This document shows, piece after piece, positions 1 to 8,127 of a stretch of 64,000 nucleotides of DNA; the first letter of the stretch is position 1; every line of letters starts with the position of its first letter. Under the pieces are notes generated by a model. That model was not told the DNA's origin. It searched no databases and saw only the letters and a program-made list of their open reading frames with translations. The position numbers and the translations under genes are program-made. This stretch comes from VAZQ01 sp035293945 (GTDB lineage Bacteria > Pseudomonadota > Alphaproteobacteria > Rhizobiales > Xanthobacteraceae). The stretch is from assembly GCA_035293945.1 (NCBI GenBank), contig DATGLV010000011.1, forward strand, positions 186,001 to 250,000. Reading direction: 5' to 3'.

Positions 1-1
1 A

Positions 2-1066
2 AAATGGAAGACTTTCATGGTCCCGGCGCCGGGCGAGCCCGGCAGCGAGACCTGGAAGGACAAGGCGGAAGCCTGGCGCACCGGCGGCGGCGCGCTCTAT
101 GTCACCGGCTCCTATGATCCGGCCACCAATCTCACCTATTGGGGCACCGGCAATCCGGCGCCGCGCTACGATTCCGCCTATCGGCCGGGCGACAACCTGT
201 TCACCGAAAGCACGGTCGCGTTCGATGCCGCGACCGGCAAGATGCAGTGGTACTTCCAGTACAGCCCGAACGACAACCGCGACTATGATGCGAGCGGCTC
301 GCAGATCATCATCGACGGCAACGTGAACGGCGAAAACCGCAAGCTGATCGCCCACGCGGACCGCGACGGGTTCAGCTACACGCTCGACCGCGTCAACGGG
401 CAGTTCCTCAAGGCGACGCAATACAGCAACAAGATGACCTGGACAAAGGGCATCGACCCCAAGAGCGGCAAGCCGCTCGACTATGATCCGGGAAAGGACG
501 TGCAGACCTATGCGCAGGACTGGAAGGGCGGCGAGGACGTGATGAAGAACGCCTGCCCGGACGTGCATGGCGGCACCAATTTCTGGCCGCACGCCTATAG
601 CCCGGCGACCAGGCTCCTCTACATCGCCGGCAATGAAGGCTGCGCCGACATCAAGCCGGACCCGACCGCGCATGTACGCGGCAAGTTCGGCGGCGGCGGC
701 TATGTCAACGACGCGCGCATCACCAGCGCGTTGACGGTGGTCGACCCGGCGACGGGCCAAATGAAAATGAGCAAGGACTTCCCGTATGCGGATCATGCCG
801 GCGTGCTGGTGACGGCGGGCGGGATCGTGGTCACGGCGACACTCGACGGCACCATCATGGCGCTTGACGATTCAACGCTCGAGGAGCTCTGGCGCATCAA
901 TGTGGGCACCGGCTTTGTGGCGCCGCCGATCACCTATGCGGTCGATGGCAAGCAATATATCGCGATCGCCTCGGGCATCGGCCCGGTCGCCAAGGCCAAG
1001 CTCGCGCACTCGCCGGAGATGCGGAACCAGCCCAACGCCGTGATGCTGTATGTGTTTGGGCTGTAG
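2..1066 (+). CDS. PQQ-dependent alcohol dehydrogenase, methanol/ethanol type, 5'-truncated by window edge
   Basis: This is the C-terminal ~355 residues of a periplasmic quinoprotein that oxidises a primary alcohol and passes electrons to cytochrome c. The frame is open to the left edge, so the true start lies outside the window. Tryptophan-docking propeller repeats are visible, for example GGALYVTGSYDP and TYWGTGNPAP. The catalytic Asp lies in an Asp-Tyr-Asp triplet (bases 281-289). In known lanthanide-dependent enzymes (XoxF, PedH) the second Asp of this triplet coordinates the metal. An Arg in ADRDGFSY fits the conserved PQQ-binding Arg. The protein ends in VMLYVFGL with no fused cytochrome domain, so it is a type I quinoprotein. 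The family is certain; the substrate is not, because the N-terminal half is missing. Confidence 0.93.
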   Translation, partial: KWKTFMVPAPGEPGSETWKDKAEAWRTGGGALYVTGSYDPATNLTYWGTGNPAPRYDSAYRPGDNLFTESTVAFDAATGKMQWYFQYSPNDNRDYDASGSQIIIDGNVNGENRKLIAHADRDGFSYTLDRVNGQFLKATQYSNKMTWTKGIDPKSGKPLDYDPGKDVQTYAQDWKGGEDVMKNACPDVHGGTNFWPHAYSPATRLLYIAGNEGCADIKPDPTAHVRGKFGGGGYVNDARITSALTVVDPATGQMKMSKDFPYADHAGVLVTAGGIVVTATLDGTIMALDDSTLEELWRINVGTGFVAPPITYAVDGKQYIAIASGIGPVAKAKLAHSPEMRNQPNAVMLYVFGL

Positions 1067-1069
1067 GTG

Positions 1070-1210
1070 ACGGTACGCGCCACAGCCGAGGCGCTGTTCC
1101 CCTCCCCCTTGTGGGGAGGGGTTAGGGGTGGGGGTCGCTCCAAGCTCCGCGCAAAAAGAAGAGCCCCCTCCCCAACCCTCCCCCACAAGGGGGGAGGGAG
1201 CGCGCTGTGG
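1070..1210. repeat. palindromic intergenic element
   Basis: A C/G-rich inverted repeat lies between the dehydrogenase and the dehalogenase gene. A left arm (CCCTCCCCCTTGTGGGG, near 1100) is mirrored by a right arm of the form CCCCCACAAGGGGGGAGGG ending near 1199, so the transcript would fold into one long hairpin. Elements of this appearance are dispersed between genes in Bradyrhizobium-type genomes. It may also end transcription of the two convergent genes, although there is no T tract. Confidence 0.7.
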
Positions 1211-1237
1211 CTGTGACATGCGCTTCCGCTCCAACAA

Positions 1238-1942
1238 CTAGACCCCCGCGAGCTCCGCGGCCAAATCCTGCACGCTGAGCGCCGCGTAGTCGACCGGCAC
1301 CTTCGGCTCCGCCTCGCCCTTGCCGGGGCCGCGTTCGTTCGGCCGCGCGATATGCGCTGTCTTGAGCCCAGCGGCTGCGGCCGCCGCCAGATCGTTGCTA
1401 TGCGCGGCGACCATCACGCAATCCGACGCCGCGAGGTCCACGGCTTCGCAGGCCGCGAGATAGACCCGCGGCTTGGGCTTGTAGTCGCCGGCGGTCTCTG
1501 CGCCGAGGATGGCGTCCCACGGAAAAGCATTGCGGCGTGCAAGATCAACCATCAGCGAGATATTGCCGTTGGAGACCGGGGCGATAATGAAGCGCTGCTT
1601 GAGGCGCGCGAGCCCAGGCGTCGCATCCGGCCAGCCATCAAGCCGATGCCAGGCGAGATTGAGCTCGCGCAAAACCTCTTCCGAAAGCCCTGAGAGGCCG
1701 AAGCGCGGCAAGATGCGCTCGAGATTCCTTCGATGCAGCACATCGAGCTTGCAGAATGGAGCGCGACCCTCCCGTACATCCTCCATGGACGGCTGATATT
1801 CATCGCGCCAGGCATCCGCGAAGGCGAGCCAATCGAGCGAATGGCCGAGCGGCATCAGCCGCCGCTGCGCCTCGCGGGCAACGCCCCAGCGCCAGTCGAC
1901 CAGAGTGCCGAACACGTCGAAGAAGAGAGCTTTGACCGGCAT
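1238..1942 (-). CDS. HAD-superfamily haloacid dehalogenase, type II
   Basis: A 234-residue hydrolase of the (S)-2-haloacid dehalogenase family, which swaps a halogen for hydroxyl on short 2-haloalkanoic acids. HAD motif I is FFDVFGTL, with nucleophile Asp9 and Thr13. Arg46, Ser124-Asn125 (VSNGN), Lys155 (DYKPKP) and Ser182-Asn183-Asp184 (HSNDL) match the other catalytic positions of the family. Length and motif spacing are typical. It is a single gene convergent with the upstream dehydrogenase. Many family members in soil alphaproteobacteria have unproven substrates, so the halogenated substrate is inferred from the family only. Confidence 0.88.
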   Translation of the reverse strand: MPVKALFFDVFGTLVDWRWGVAREAQRRLMPLGHSLDWLAFADAWRDEYQPSMEDVREGRAPFCKLDVLHRRNLERILPRFGLSGLSEEVLRELNLAWHRLDGWPDATPGLARLKQRFIIAPVSNGNISLMVDLARRNAFPWDAILGAETAGDYKPKPRVYLAACEAVDLAASDCVMVAAHSNDLAAAAAAGLKTAHIARPNERGPGKGEAEPKVPVDYAALSVQDLAAELAGV

Positions 1943-1949
1943 GATTTCT

Positions 1950-2072
1950 TCTCTCCTTGGTCATCGCCGGGCATAGGCCGTTGAAGACGGCCGTAAAGGG
2001 CCTTATGACCCGGCGATCCATCTTTCGAAAGAAATGGACCCGCGGGTCAAGCCCGCGGGTGACGCAGCATCC
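1950..2072. repeat. mosaic palindromic repeat between dehalogenase and ruvX
   Basis: Nested inverted repeats. An outer pair is GTCATCGCCGGGCATAGG (1960-1977) against its inverted form ending in TGACCCGGCGATC near 2020. An inner hairpin of ACCCGCGGG and CCCGCGGGT with loop TCAAG lies at about 2038-2060. Read in frame it gives DPRVKPAGD, a peptide often mis-annotated at the start of genes in Bradyrhizobium relatives. That is why the ruvX start was moved downstream of it. Confidence 0.7.
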
Positions 2073-2075
2073 TTC

Positions 2076-2552
2076 ATGTCCGCAACCGTCCTGTCTTTGC
2101 CCGAGTTGGCCCAGCTCTTGCCGGCGCGCGGCGCGCTGATCGGGCTCGACCTCGGCACCAAGACCATCGGGGTCGCTGCAAGCGATCCCGACCGGCGGCT
2201 GGCCACAACAGTCGAAACCGTGCGGCGGACCAAGTTCTCGGCCGATGCGGCACGCCTCATTGCGCTCGCGCGTGAGCGCAAGGCCGTCGGCGTGGTGCTG
2301 GGTCTGCCGATCAACATGGACGGCAGCGAAGGCCCACGGGCGCAATCAGCTCGCACCTTCGCGCGCCAGTTCGCGACCCTGTCGGGTCTGCCCATCGGGC
2401 TCTGGGACGAGCGCCTTTCGACCGTCGCGGTCGAGCGTGAGCTCATCTCCGCCGATGCGAGCCGGCGCAAGCGCGCGGCCGTGATCGATCAACATGCCGC
2501 CGTCTATATCCTGCAGGGTGCACTGGACCGGCTGGCCAATGCATCACTTTAG
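2076..2552 (+). CDS. ruvX: RuvX/YqgF Holliday junction resolvase-like nuclease
   Basis: A 158-residue RNase H-fold nuclease. YqgF-family proteins act in 16S rRNA 5'-end maturation and are related to Holliday junction resolvases. The acidic catalytic set is visible: Asp25 in GLDLGTKTIGVA, the GLPINMDG strand, DERLST (111-116) and Asp139 in VIDQHAA. The ATG at 2076 was chosen because the longer frame from 2034 only adds translation of a palindromic repeat. The stop codon overlaps the stop of the convergent acyl-CoA dehydrogenase gene. In many Rhizobiales ruvX lies just upstream of pyrB, as it roughly does here. Confidence 0.93.
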   Translation: MSATVLSLPELAQLLPARGALIGLDLGTKTIGVAASDPDRRLATTVETVRRTKFSADAARLIALARERKAVGVVLGLPINMDGSEGPRAQSARTFARQFATLSGLPIGLWDERLSTVAVERELISADASRRKRAAVIDQHAAVYILQGALDRLANASL

Positions 2553-4192
2553 AGGGGAAGCGCCCGCGAAAGGATCGCCTCGGCGTCAGCCAGAGAACCC
2601 GCACCGTAAGTGGCGCCGCGCGCTCCGGTAAGCCTCGCCTGTGCGTATTGCTCGACGATCCGCGCGGGGACACTCGTCTTCAAGGCCGCGGTGGCAGCGA
2701 GTATTGCCAGCCGCTCCACGACAGCGCGCGCATGCCCTTCGGCCTCGGCGGCATCGAGCGCACGATCAAGAAACTCAGCCGCTGCACCGGCACCCGGCAG
2801 ATCCCTCGCCTCCACGGCCAGATCGGCGATCACGCTCCGCGCCGCTTCCCGGTCGTGCGCGAACACGCGCAGCACATCGAGGCACATCACGTTGCCGGAG
2901 CCTTCCCAGATCGGATTGACCGGCGCCTCGCGGTAAAGCCGCGGCAGGACGCTCTCTTCCACATAGCCGTTGCCGCCCAGGCACTCCATCGCTTCATAGA
3001 TCAGCGCCGGCGCGATCTTGCACACCCAATATTTGACCACCGGGGTCAGCAGCCGGGCGCGGGCTGCCTCGCGCGGATCGGTGGCGCCGAGGTCGAACGA
3101 GCGGGCGAGCCGCATGACGAGCGCGATCGCACCCTCGACTTCGAGCGCCATCTCGGCCACAACGGCTTGCATCAACGGCTGCTCCGCCAACCTCCTGTCG
3201 AAGACGGCACGATGGCGCACGTGATTGAGCGCTTGCGCCAGGGCCATGCGCATCAGGCCGGCCGAGGCGATGGCGCAATCAAGCCGCGTCAGCTGCACCA
3301 TCTGCAGAATGGTCCTGACGCCGCCCCCTTCCTCGCCGACTTTCAGCGCAAAGGCCTCGGTGAACTCGACCTCGGAGGAGGCATTGGAGCGGTTGCCGAG
3401 CTTGTCCTTGAGCCTTTGGAAGCGCAGCCCATTCAGGGTGCCGTCGGGACGAAAGCGCGGCAAGAGGAAGCAGGTGAGCCCGCCGTCCGCCTGCGCCAGC
3501 ACCAGAAACGCATCCGACATCGGCGCCGACATGAACCATTTGTGGCCAGTCAGCGCATAAGCATCGCCCAGCTCGACCGCGCGCGTCGTATTGGTGCGCA
3601 CATCGGTGCCGCCCTGCTTCTCCGTCATCCCCATGCCGAGCGTGATGCTCTTCTTCTCGTTTGTCGGCCGCAACACCGGGTCGTATTCGCGCGCCGTGAT
3701 CTTGGGCATGAGCTGCGCCAGCATGGCGGGCTCGCGGCCAAGCGCCGCGACCGCCGCGCGCGTCATGGTGACCGGGCAGAGGTGCCCGGTCTCGACCTGC
3801 GCCGCCATGTAGAAGCGCGCGGCGCGGGCGACCTGCGCCGGCGGCGGCGCCGCGCCGCCGTCGGTGCGCCAGGTCGAGCACTGCAGCCGCGCCGCAAAGC
3901 TCTCGGCCATGAACAGGTGATAGGCGGGATGGAACTCGACAAAATCCCGCCGGGCGCCATGCGGGTCGAAGGCCTCGAGCTTGGGCGGATTTTCGTTGGC
4001 CTGGCGCGCAAGATCGAACATCTCGGCCCTGCCCCAGCGCTGGCCGAAGGCCGAGAGCGCCTTGGCATCGCCTCCCGCGCCATTGGCACGCACGGCATCC
4101 TGCAGTGGAGGATCGACCGCAAACAGGTCCACATCCGCAAATGGCGGCGACTGGTTTGTGACCTCGTGGGTATCGAAGCGGTTCGGCGCCAC
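2549..4192 (-). CDS. aidB: acyl-CoA dehydrogenase, AidB-like
   Basis: A 547-residue flavoprotein close in length to E. coli AidB (541). AidB belongs to the acyl-CoA dehydrogenase superfamily, binds DNA and is induced in the adaptive response to alkylation. The N-terminus (HEVTNQSPPFADVDLF) and the phrase FHPAYHLFMAES are typical of the AidB subgroup. FAD-domain signatures include GMTEKQGGTDVR (near residue 190) and AMECLGGNGYVEE (near 405). It is a lone minus-strand gene whose 3' end overlaps ruvX. No ada or alkB gene is nearby, so a link to alkylation repair is inferred from the family. A plain acyl-CoA dehydrogenase role is possible. Confidence 0.88.
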   Translation of the reverse strand: MAPNRFDTHEVTNQSPPFADVDLFAVDPPLQDAVRANGAGGDAKALSAFGQRWGRAEMFDLARQANENPPKLEAFDPHGARRDFVEFHPAYHLFMAESFAARLQCSTWRTDGGAAPPPAQVARAARFYMAAQVETGHLCPVTMTRAAVAALGREPAMLAQLMPKITAREYDPVLRPTNEKKSITLGMGMTEKQGGTDVRTNTTRAVELGDAYALTGHKWFMSAPMSDAFLVLAQADGGLTCFLLPRFRPDGTLNGLRFQRLKDKLGNRSNASSEVEFTEAFALKVGEEGGGVRTILQMVQLTRLDCAIASAGLMRMALAQALNHVRHRAVFDRRLAEQPLMQAVVAEMALEVEGAIALVMRLARSFDLGATDPREAARARLLTPVVKYWVCKIAPALIYEAMECLGGNGYVEESVLPRLYREAPVNPIWEGSGNVMCLDVLRVFAHDREAARSVIADLAVEARDLPGAGAAAEFLDRALDAAEAEGHARAVVERLAILAATAALKTSVPARIVEQYAQARLTGARGATYGAGSLADAEAILSRALPL

Positions 4193-4400
4193 GGCGCTCT
4201 CTCTATACGCGCTGTGCTGTGGAACTTGTCAGGGCGGCCTTGCCGGAGGCGGCAACTGTCCCTATAGATGCGCCTTTAATGGACATTGTCGAGGATCCAT
4301 CAGCGGGACCCGCGGTCCCGCACCGGCCGCCAGCGCGAATATCGGCGCCATCGCGGCGCGATAGGCGGCATTATCGCACCCATAAAACGCGGAGGTCGAC

Positions 4401-5849
4401 GTGAAGGCTCAACCGACGCGCCACATCGTCTCAATCAACGACCTTTCGAACAAGGACATCGAGACCGTCTTCGAGATTGCGCAGTCCTATCTCGACGAGC
4501 TTCCGGACCGCAATTTCAGCTATCGCATCGGCCGCAGCACCAATATTGCAGCCAATTGTATTCTGGCCACCTTGTTCTATGAGCCGAGCACGCGCACACG
4601 CCTCTCCTTCGAGAGCGCCATGCTGCGGCTCGGCGGCGACACCATCACCAGCGCCGATCCGGCGACGAGCTCGGCTGCCAAAGGAGAAAGCTTGGCGGAT
4701 TCCGTGCGCGTCATCGCCAACTATGCGGATCTCATCGTCATCCGCCATCCGCGCGACGGCGCAGCGCGGCTCGCGGCGGATTATTCGCCGGTGCCGGTCA
4801 TCAACGGCGGCGACGGGGCGCACGAGCATCCGACCCAGACCCTGTGCGACTTGTTCACGCTGAAGAAAAGGAACAAGCACTTGAAGAACCTCAAGATCGC
4901 CATCTCCGGCGATCTCAAGGGCAGCCGCACGATCCACTCGTTCGTTTATGCACTGGCACGCTTCGGCGCCAACATCATGCCGATGCCGGCGAAGGGCATG
5001 GGCCTGCCGGCGCATGTAGACCGGCGGCTGCGCGAGGAATTCGGATGCCAGATCGTGTCCGGCAGCAAGCGGGAGGGCAACGAGGTGCCGATCGACGCGC
5101 TCTACGTGACGCCGGACGAGCCGCACCAGCAATCGTTGTTCTCCGGGCCTGAGATCAACCCGGATCTCGCGGCCGCGGTCGCCGATAAGAAGATCGATGC
5201 GGTTTATGTCACTCGCTTCCAGAAGGAGCGCTGGGCCGAGCACGACCAGCCCTATCCGAAGATCGATCGCAACTTCCTCAAGGAGCCGAAATATTCGGCC
5301 GCCAGCGTGCTGCATCCGCTGCCGCGTGTGGGCGAGCTCGATGTCGCGCTCGACTCAGACAGCCGCGCCGTCTACTTCCAGCAGGCGGCTTATGGGGTGC
5401 CGGTGCGCATGGCGCTTATCTCGCTGTTGCTCGGCCTCAACAAGGGCAGGTCGCTCAACCGGTTCGAAGGCGGCTTCGACGTGCCGCAATTTCCGCTCTA
5501 CGACCAGCCGCACGAAGTCGGCATGCAATGTGCCAACCGCAATTGCATCACGCACGAGCCGATGGAAGCGCTCTACGTCCGCAATCGTTTCCATGTGGTG
5601 AAGTCGGCGGCGGCTGAAGCGGCCAAGCTGCGCTGCGTCTATTGCGAGAGCGACATCGAGGACTTCGTGGTCGCACACAAGAAGAACAAGTGGTTCAGCA
5701 AGGACACCACGGCCCTCTTGCGCGAGGGCGAGCAGCATTTGCGCGAGCTTATCGCTTTCGCCGATGAAAGTGCCGCGCGCGAGAGCGGCTTTCATTTCCG
5801 CCGCCAGTCGCTCGGCGCCCGACCCGCGCGCGCCGCCGCCGGCAAGTGA
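4401..5849 (+). CDS. pyrB: aspartate carbamoyltransferase fused to a PyrI-like zinc domain
   Basis: 482 residues, starting at a GTG 6 bases after a GGAGG. The protein condenses carbamoyl phosphate with aspartate in pyrimidine synthesis. The first ~350 residues contain the full E. coli-type active site: PSTRTR (62-67), Lys94 in KGES, RHPRDGA, HEHPTQTL with His143, SRTIHS, Arg272-Phe-Gln in TRFQKER, and LHPLPRV. Then comes a C-terminal part with four cysteines, Cys377, 382, 412 and 415, in the order CANRNC...CVYC. This matches the zinc site of the regulatory chain PyrI (CPNSNC...CKYC in E. coli). The ~100-residue nucleotide-binding part of PyrI is absent. A tail of ~65 residues follows. Unlike most Rhizobiales, pyrC does not follow. 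Confidence 0.92.
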   Translation: MKAQPTRHIVSINDLSNKDIETVFEIAQSYLDELPDRNFSYRIGRSTNIAANCILATLFYEPSTRTRLSFESAMLRLGGDTITSADPATSSAAKGESLADSVRVIANYADLIVIRHPRDGAARLAADYSPVPVINGGDGAHEHPTQTLCDLFTLKKRNKHLKNLKIAISGDLKGSRTIHSFVYALARFGANIMPMPAKGMGLPAHVDRRLREEFGCQIVSGSKREGNEVPIDALYVTPDEPHQQSLFSGPEINPDLAAAVADKKIDAVYVTRFQKERWAEHDQPYPKIDRNFLKEPKYSAASVLHPLPRVGELDVALDSDSRAVYFQQAAYGVPVRMALISLLLGLNKGRSLNRFEGGFDVPQFPLYDQPHEVGMQCANRNCITHEPMEALYVRNRFHVVKSAAAEAAKLRCVYCESDIEDFVVAHKKNKWFSKDTTALLREGEQHLRELIAFADESAARESGFHFRRQSLGARPARAAAGK

Positions 5850-5877
5850 ACGCGGGAGCTGATGTTCGTCATGTGGT

Positions 5878-6040
5878 CATCCGGCACGCGGGTTCCTTCT
5901 CCCTCTCCCCGCTTGCGGGGAGAGGGTCGGGGTGAGGGGCTTTTGCGAGTTGCTTTGCCGCCAGCGGCAGCGGCGAAGTCCCCTCATCCGGCGCTCCACG
6001 CCGACTCCCCGAAAGCCGGGAGAGGCAAGGGGAGCGCGAC
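5878..6040. repeat. palindromic intergenic element between pyrB and plsY
   Basis: Two hairpins: CTCTCCCCGCTTGCGGGGAG at ~5902-5921, and a long-range pairing of GGTGAGGGG with CCCCTCATCC (5930-5990), followed by a degenerate third arm around CCCCGAAAGCCGGGAG. This is dispersed-repeat character, like the element at 1070-1210 but of different sequence. It occupies the place where pyrC lies in most Rhizobiales. Confidence 0.65.
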
Positions 6041-6076
6041 CGCTCCGCCCGCGTCAGATCATCCGGCTCGATTGAG

Positions 6077-6706
6077 GTGGCTTCCTTGACGGATTGGCCG
6101 CCTGCCCTCGCCTATGCGGCAGCGCTTTCGATCGGCTACCTCTTGGGCTCGATCCCGTTCGGCCTTTTCATCACGCGGCTCGCCGGCACCGAGGACATCC
6201 GCGCGATCGGCTCCGGCAATATCGGGGCCACCAACGTGCTGCGTACCGGCCGCAAGGCGCTGGCGGTGGCGACGCTCTTGGGCGATTTGCTCAAAGGCAC
6301 GGCTGCGGTGGCGCTCTGCCGCTATGCGTTTGGCAACAATGCCGCGTTTGCCGGCGGAGCCGCGGCGCTGCTGGGCCACATCTTCCCGGTCTGGCTCAGC
6401 TTCAAGGGCGGCAAAGGGGTCGCCACCTATATCGGGCTCCTCATCGCCTTCGCGTGGCCCGCCGCCATTGCTTTCTGCGTCATCTGGCTCGCGGTCGCGT
6501 CCGTCAGCCGCTACTCGTCACTCGCTGGTCTCACCGCCAGCGGCCTGATGCCGCTGTTCTTGTGGTTCATGGACGAGCCGCAGATTGCGATTCTGTTCGT
6601 CTGCTTGAGCGCATTGGTCTGGGTCATGCACCGCGGCAACATTGCGCGCCTTATGGCCGGCACGGAGCCCAAGATCGGCGAAAAGCCCCCTGCGGCCAGG
6701 CGCTGA
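6077..6706 (+). CDS. plsY: acyl-phosphate:glycerol-3-phosphate acyltransferase PlsY
   Basis: A 209-residue inner-membrane enzyme that moves an acyl group from acyl-phosphate to glycerol-3-phosphate, the first acylation of phospholipid synthesis. The three cytoplasmic signature motifs are present: SGNIGATN (46-53), GHIFP...FKGGKG (100-114) and HRGNI...GTE (185-196), between about five hydrophobic helices. The start is a GTG at 6077; a TTG at 6086 is an alternative. It is followed after 39 bases by dprA, the usual Rhizobiales order. Confidence 0.95.
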   Translation: MASLTDWPPALAYAAALSIGYLLGSIPFGLFITRLAGTEDIRAIGSGNIGATNVLRTGRKALAVATLLGDLLKGTAAVALCRYAFGNNAAFAGGAAALLGHIFPVWLSFKGGKGVATYIGLLIAFAWPAAIAFCVIWLAVASVSRYSSLAGLTASGLMPLFLWFMDEPQIAILFVCLSALVWVMHRGNIARLMAGTEPKIGEKPPAARR

Positions 6707-6745
6707 AGCAAACAGCCCCCGCGACGGGCCTCAGCCCATGCTAGA

Positions 6746-7900
6746 TTGGCGCCGAGCGGGGGGGGGGTGGTGTTGAACATCACGGCAAATACCGGCGTGC
6801 GGCTGAGCGAGGAGGAGCGGCTCGATTGGCTGCGCCTGATCCGCAGCGACAATGTGGGCCCACGAACATTCCGCGCACTGTTGCAGCAGTTCGGCAGCGC
6901 GCAGGCGGCGCTTGCAGCACTGCCGGGACTTGCCCGCCGTGGCGGCGCGAGCGGCGGCGCGCGCATTTGGTCGCGCGCGGAAGCCGAGCGCGAGATGGCC
7001 AAAGCAAGATCGGCTGGTATCAGTCTCGTGGCCTTGAGAGAGCCAAACTATCCGTTTCGCTTGGGCATGATTGACGATCCGCCACCGCTCATTGCGATGC
7101 GCGGCGAGCTTTCGGCCCTGGAACGGCCGATGATCGCGGTGGTCGGCGCACGCAATGCTTCCGCGGCCGGGATCAAGCTCGCGGGGCGTCTTGCCGGCGA
7201 GCTTGGCGAAGCGGGCCTCATCGTGGTCTCAGGCCTTGCCCGCGGCATCGATGCGTCGGCGCATCGGGCGAGTCTAGCGAGCGGCACCATCGCGGTGCTG
7301 GCTGGCGGGCACAACCGAATCTATCCACCGGAGAATGTCGAGCTCGCCGAGGCGATCCTCCCTCATGGCGTGCAGCTTTCGGAGATGCCGCTCGACCATG
7401 AGCCGCGTGCGCACGATTTTCCTCGCCGCAACCGCCTGATCTCCGGGCTTGCGCTCGGCGTCGTGGTGATCGAGGCGGCACGCCGCTCCGGCTCGCTGAT
7501 CACGACGCGCCTTGCGCTGGAACAGGGGCGCGAGGTGTTCGCGGTTCCGGGCTCGCCGCTCGATCCGCGTGCGGAAGGCAGCAACGCGCTCCTCAAGCAG
7601 GGCGCAACAATGGTGACTGAAGCCGAGGATGTGCTCGCGGTGCTGCGCCCAATCCTCGGGCGCCCGCTCGAGCGCGACATGCGGGAGGAAGCACCCGTTG
7701 CGCCCTCACCACCTGCGATCGAGCCTGGCGCGGACGAGCGCAGCCGCATCGTGGAATTGCTCGGGCCAACGCCGGTCGGCATCGACGATCTGGTGCGACT
7801 TGGGCGAAGCTCTCCCGCCACTGTACGGATCGTCCTGCTCGAGCTTGAGATTGCGGGCCGCCTGCAGCGCCACGGCGCCGGACTTGTCTCCATGGCATGA
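6746..7900 (+). CDS. dprA: DNA processing protein DprA
   Basis: Up to 384 residues. DprA binds incoming single-stranded DNA and loads RecA during transformation. The central Rossmann-like domain carries VVGARNASAAG, SGLARGID, AGGHNRIYPPEN, PRRNRLISGLA and SGSLITTR. A C-terminal winged-helix domain (~325-380) follows. The start is unclear: the frame opens at a TTG at 6746, but a run of ten G (6758-6767) could serve as the ribosome site for the GTG codons at 6767/6770 or the TTG at 6773. It sits in the conserved plsY-dprA-topA string. No other competence genes are in the window. Confidence 0.94.
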   Translation: MAPSGGGVVLNITANTGVRLSEEERLDWLRLIRSDNVGPRTFRALLQQFGSAQAALAALPGLARRGGASGGARIWSRAEAEREMAKARSAGISLVALREPNYPFRLGMIDDPPPLIAMRGELSALERPMIAVVGARNASAAGIKLAGRLAGELGEAGLIVVSGLARGIDASAHRASLASGTIAVLAGGHNRIYPPENVELAEAILPHGVQLSEMPLDHEPRAHDFPRRNRLISGLALGVVVIEAARRSGSLITTRLALEQGREVFAVPGSPLDPRAEGSNALLKQGATMVTEAEDVLAVLRPILGRPLERDMREEAPVAPSPPAIEPGADERSRIVELLGPTPVGIDDLVRLGRSSPATVRIVLLELEIAGRLQRHGAGLVSMA

Positions 7901-8029
7901 TATTACCTTAAAAAAAGGCAAAGGAACCGCTCCCGGCCGGCCCTCAACACGGCCACAGAAAAGCCTTGCGCTTCCGATCTTTGCCTCCCCCGCGCCGCAT
8001 CCGGGAGGCCGGCGCAGGCGTGCGGCGAT

Positions 8030-8058
8030 TTGACAGCGCGGCCTTGCCTCCCCATCTT
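8030..8058 (+). promoter_or_regulatory. candidate housekeeping promoter of topA
   Basis: TTGACA at 8030-8035 and CATCTT at 8053-8058 are separated by 17 bases, about 70 bases before the topA ATG. The -35 is a perfect consensus and the -10 is weak, as is common in alphaproteobacteria. Confidence 0.5.
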
Positions 8059-8127
8059 CCCCCGGCATGACGCCGGGCCGATTCCGCATCTGTTTCGCAG
8101 GATCGGCTTCTAACCATATGGAATTGC

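Noticed and set aside
2648..4267. 539-residue open frame on the plus strand opposite the AidB-like gene
   Set aside because: It is the antisense shadow of a high-GC gene. Its product is His/Arg/Gly-rich with no motif, while the minus strand gives a clear acyl-CoA dehydrogenase.
6758..6767. run of ten G as a phase-variation tract in dprA
   Set aside because: It lies before or at the likely start codon, so slipping would alter the leader and not the protein. It could affect ribosome binding, but nothing else supports phase variation.
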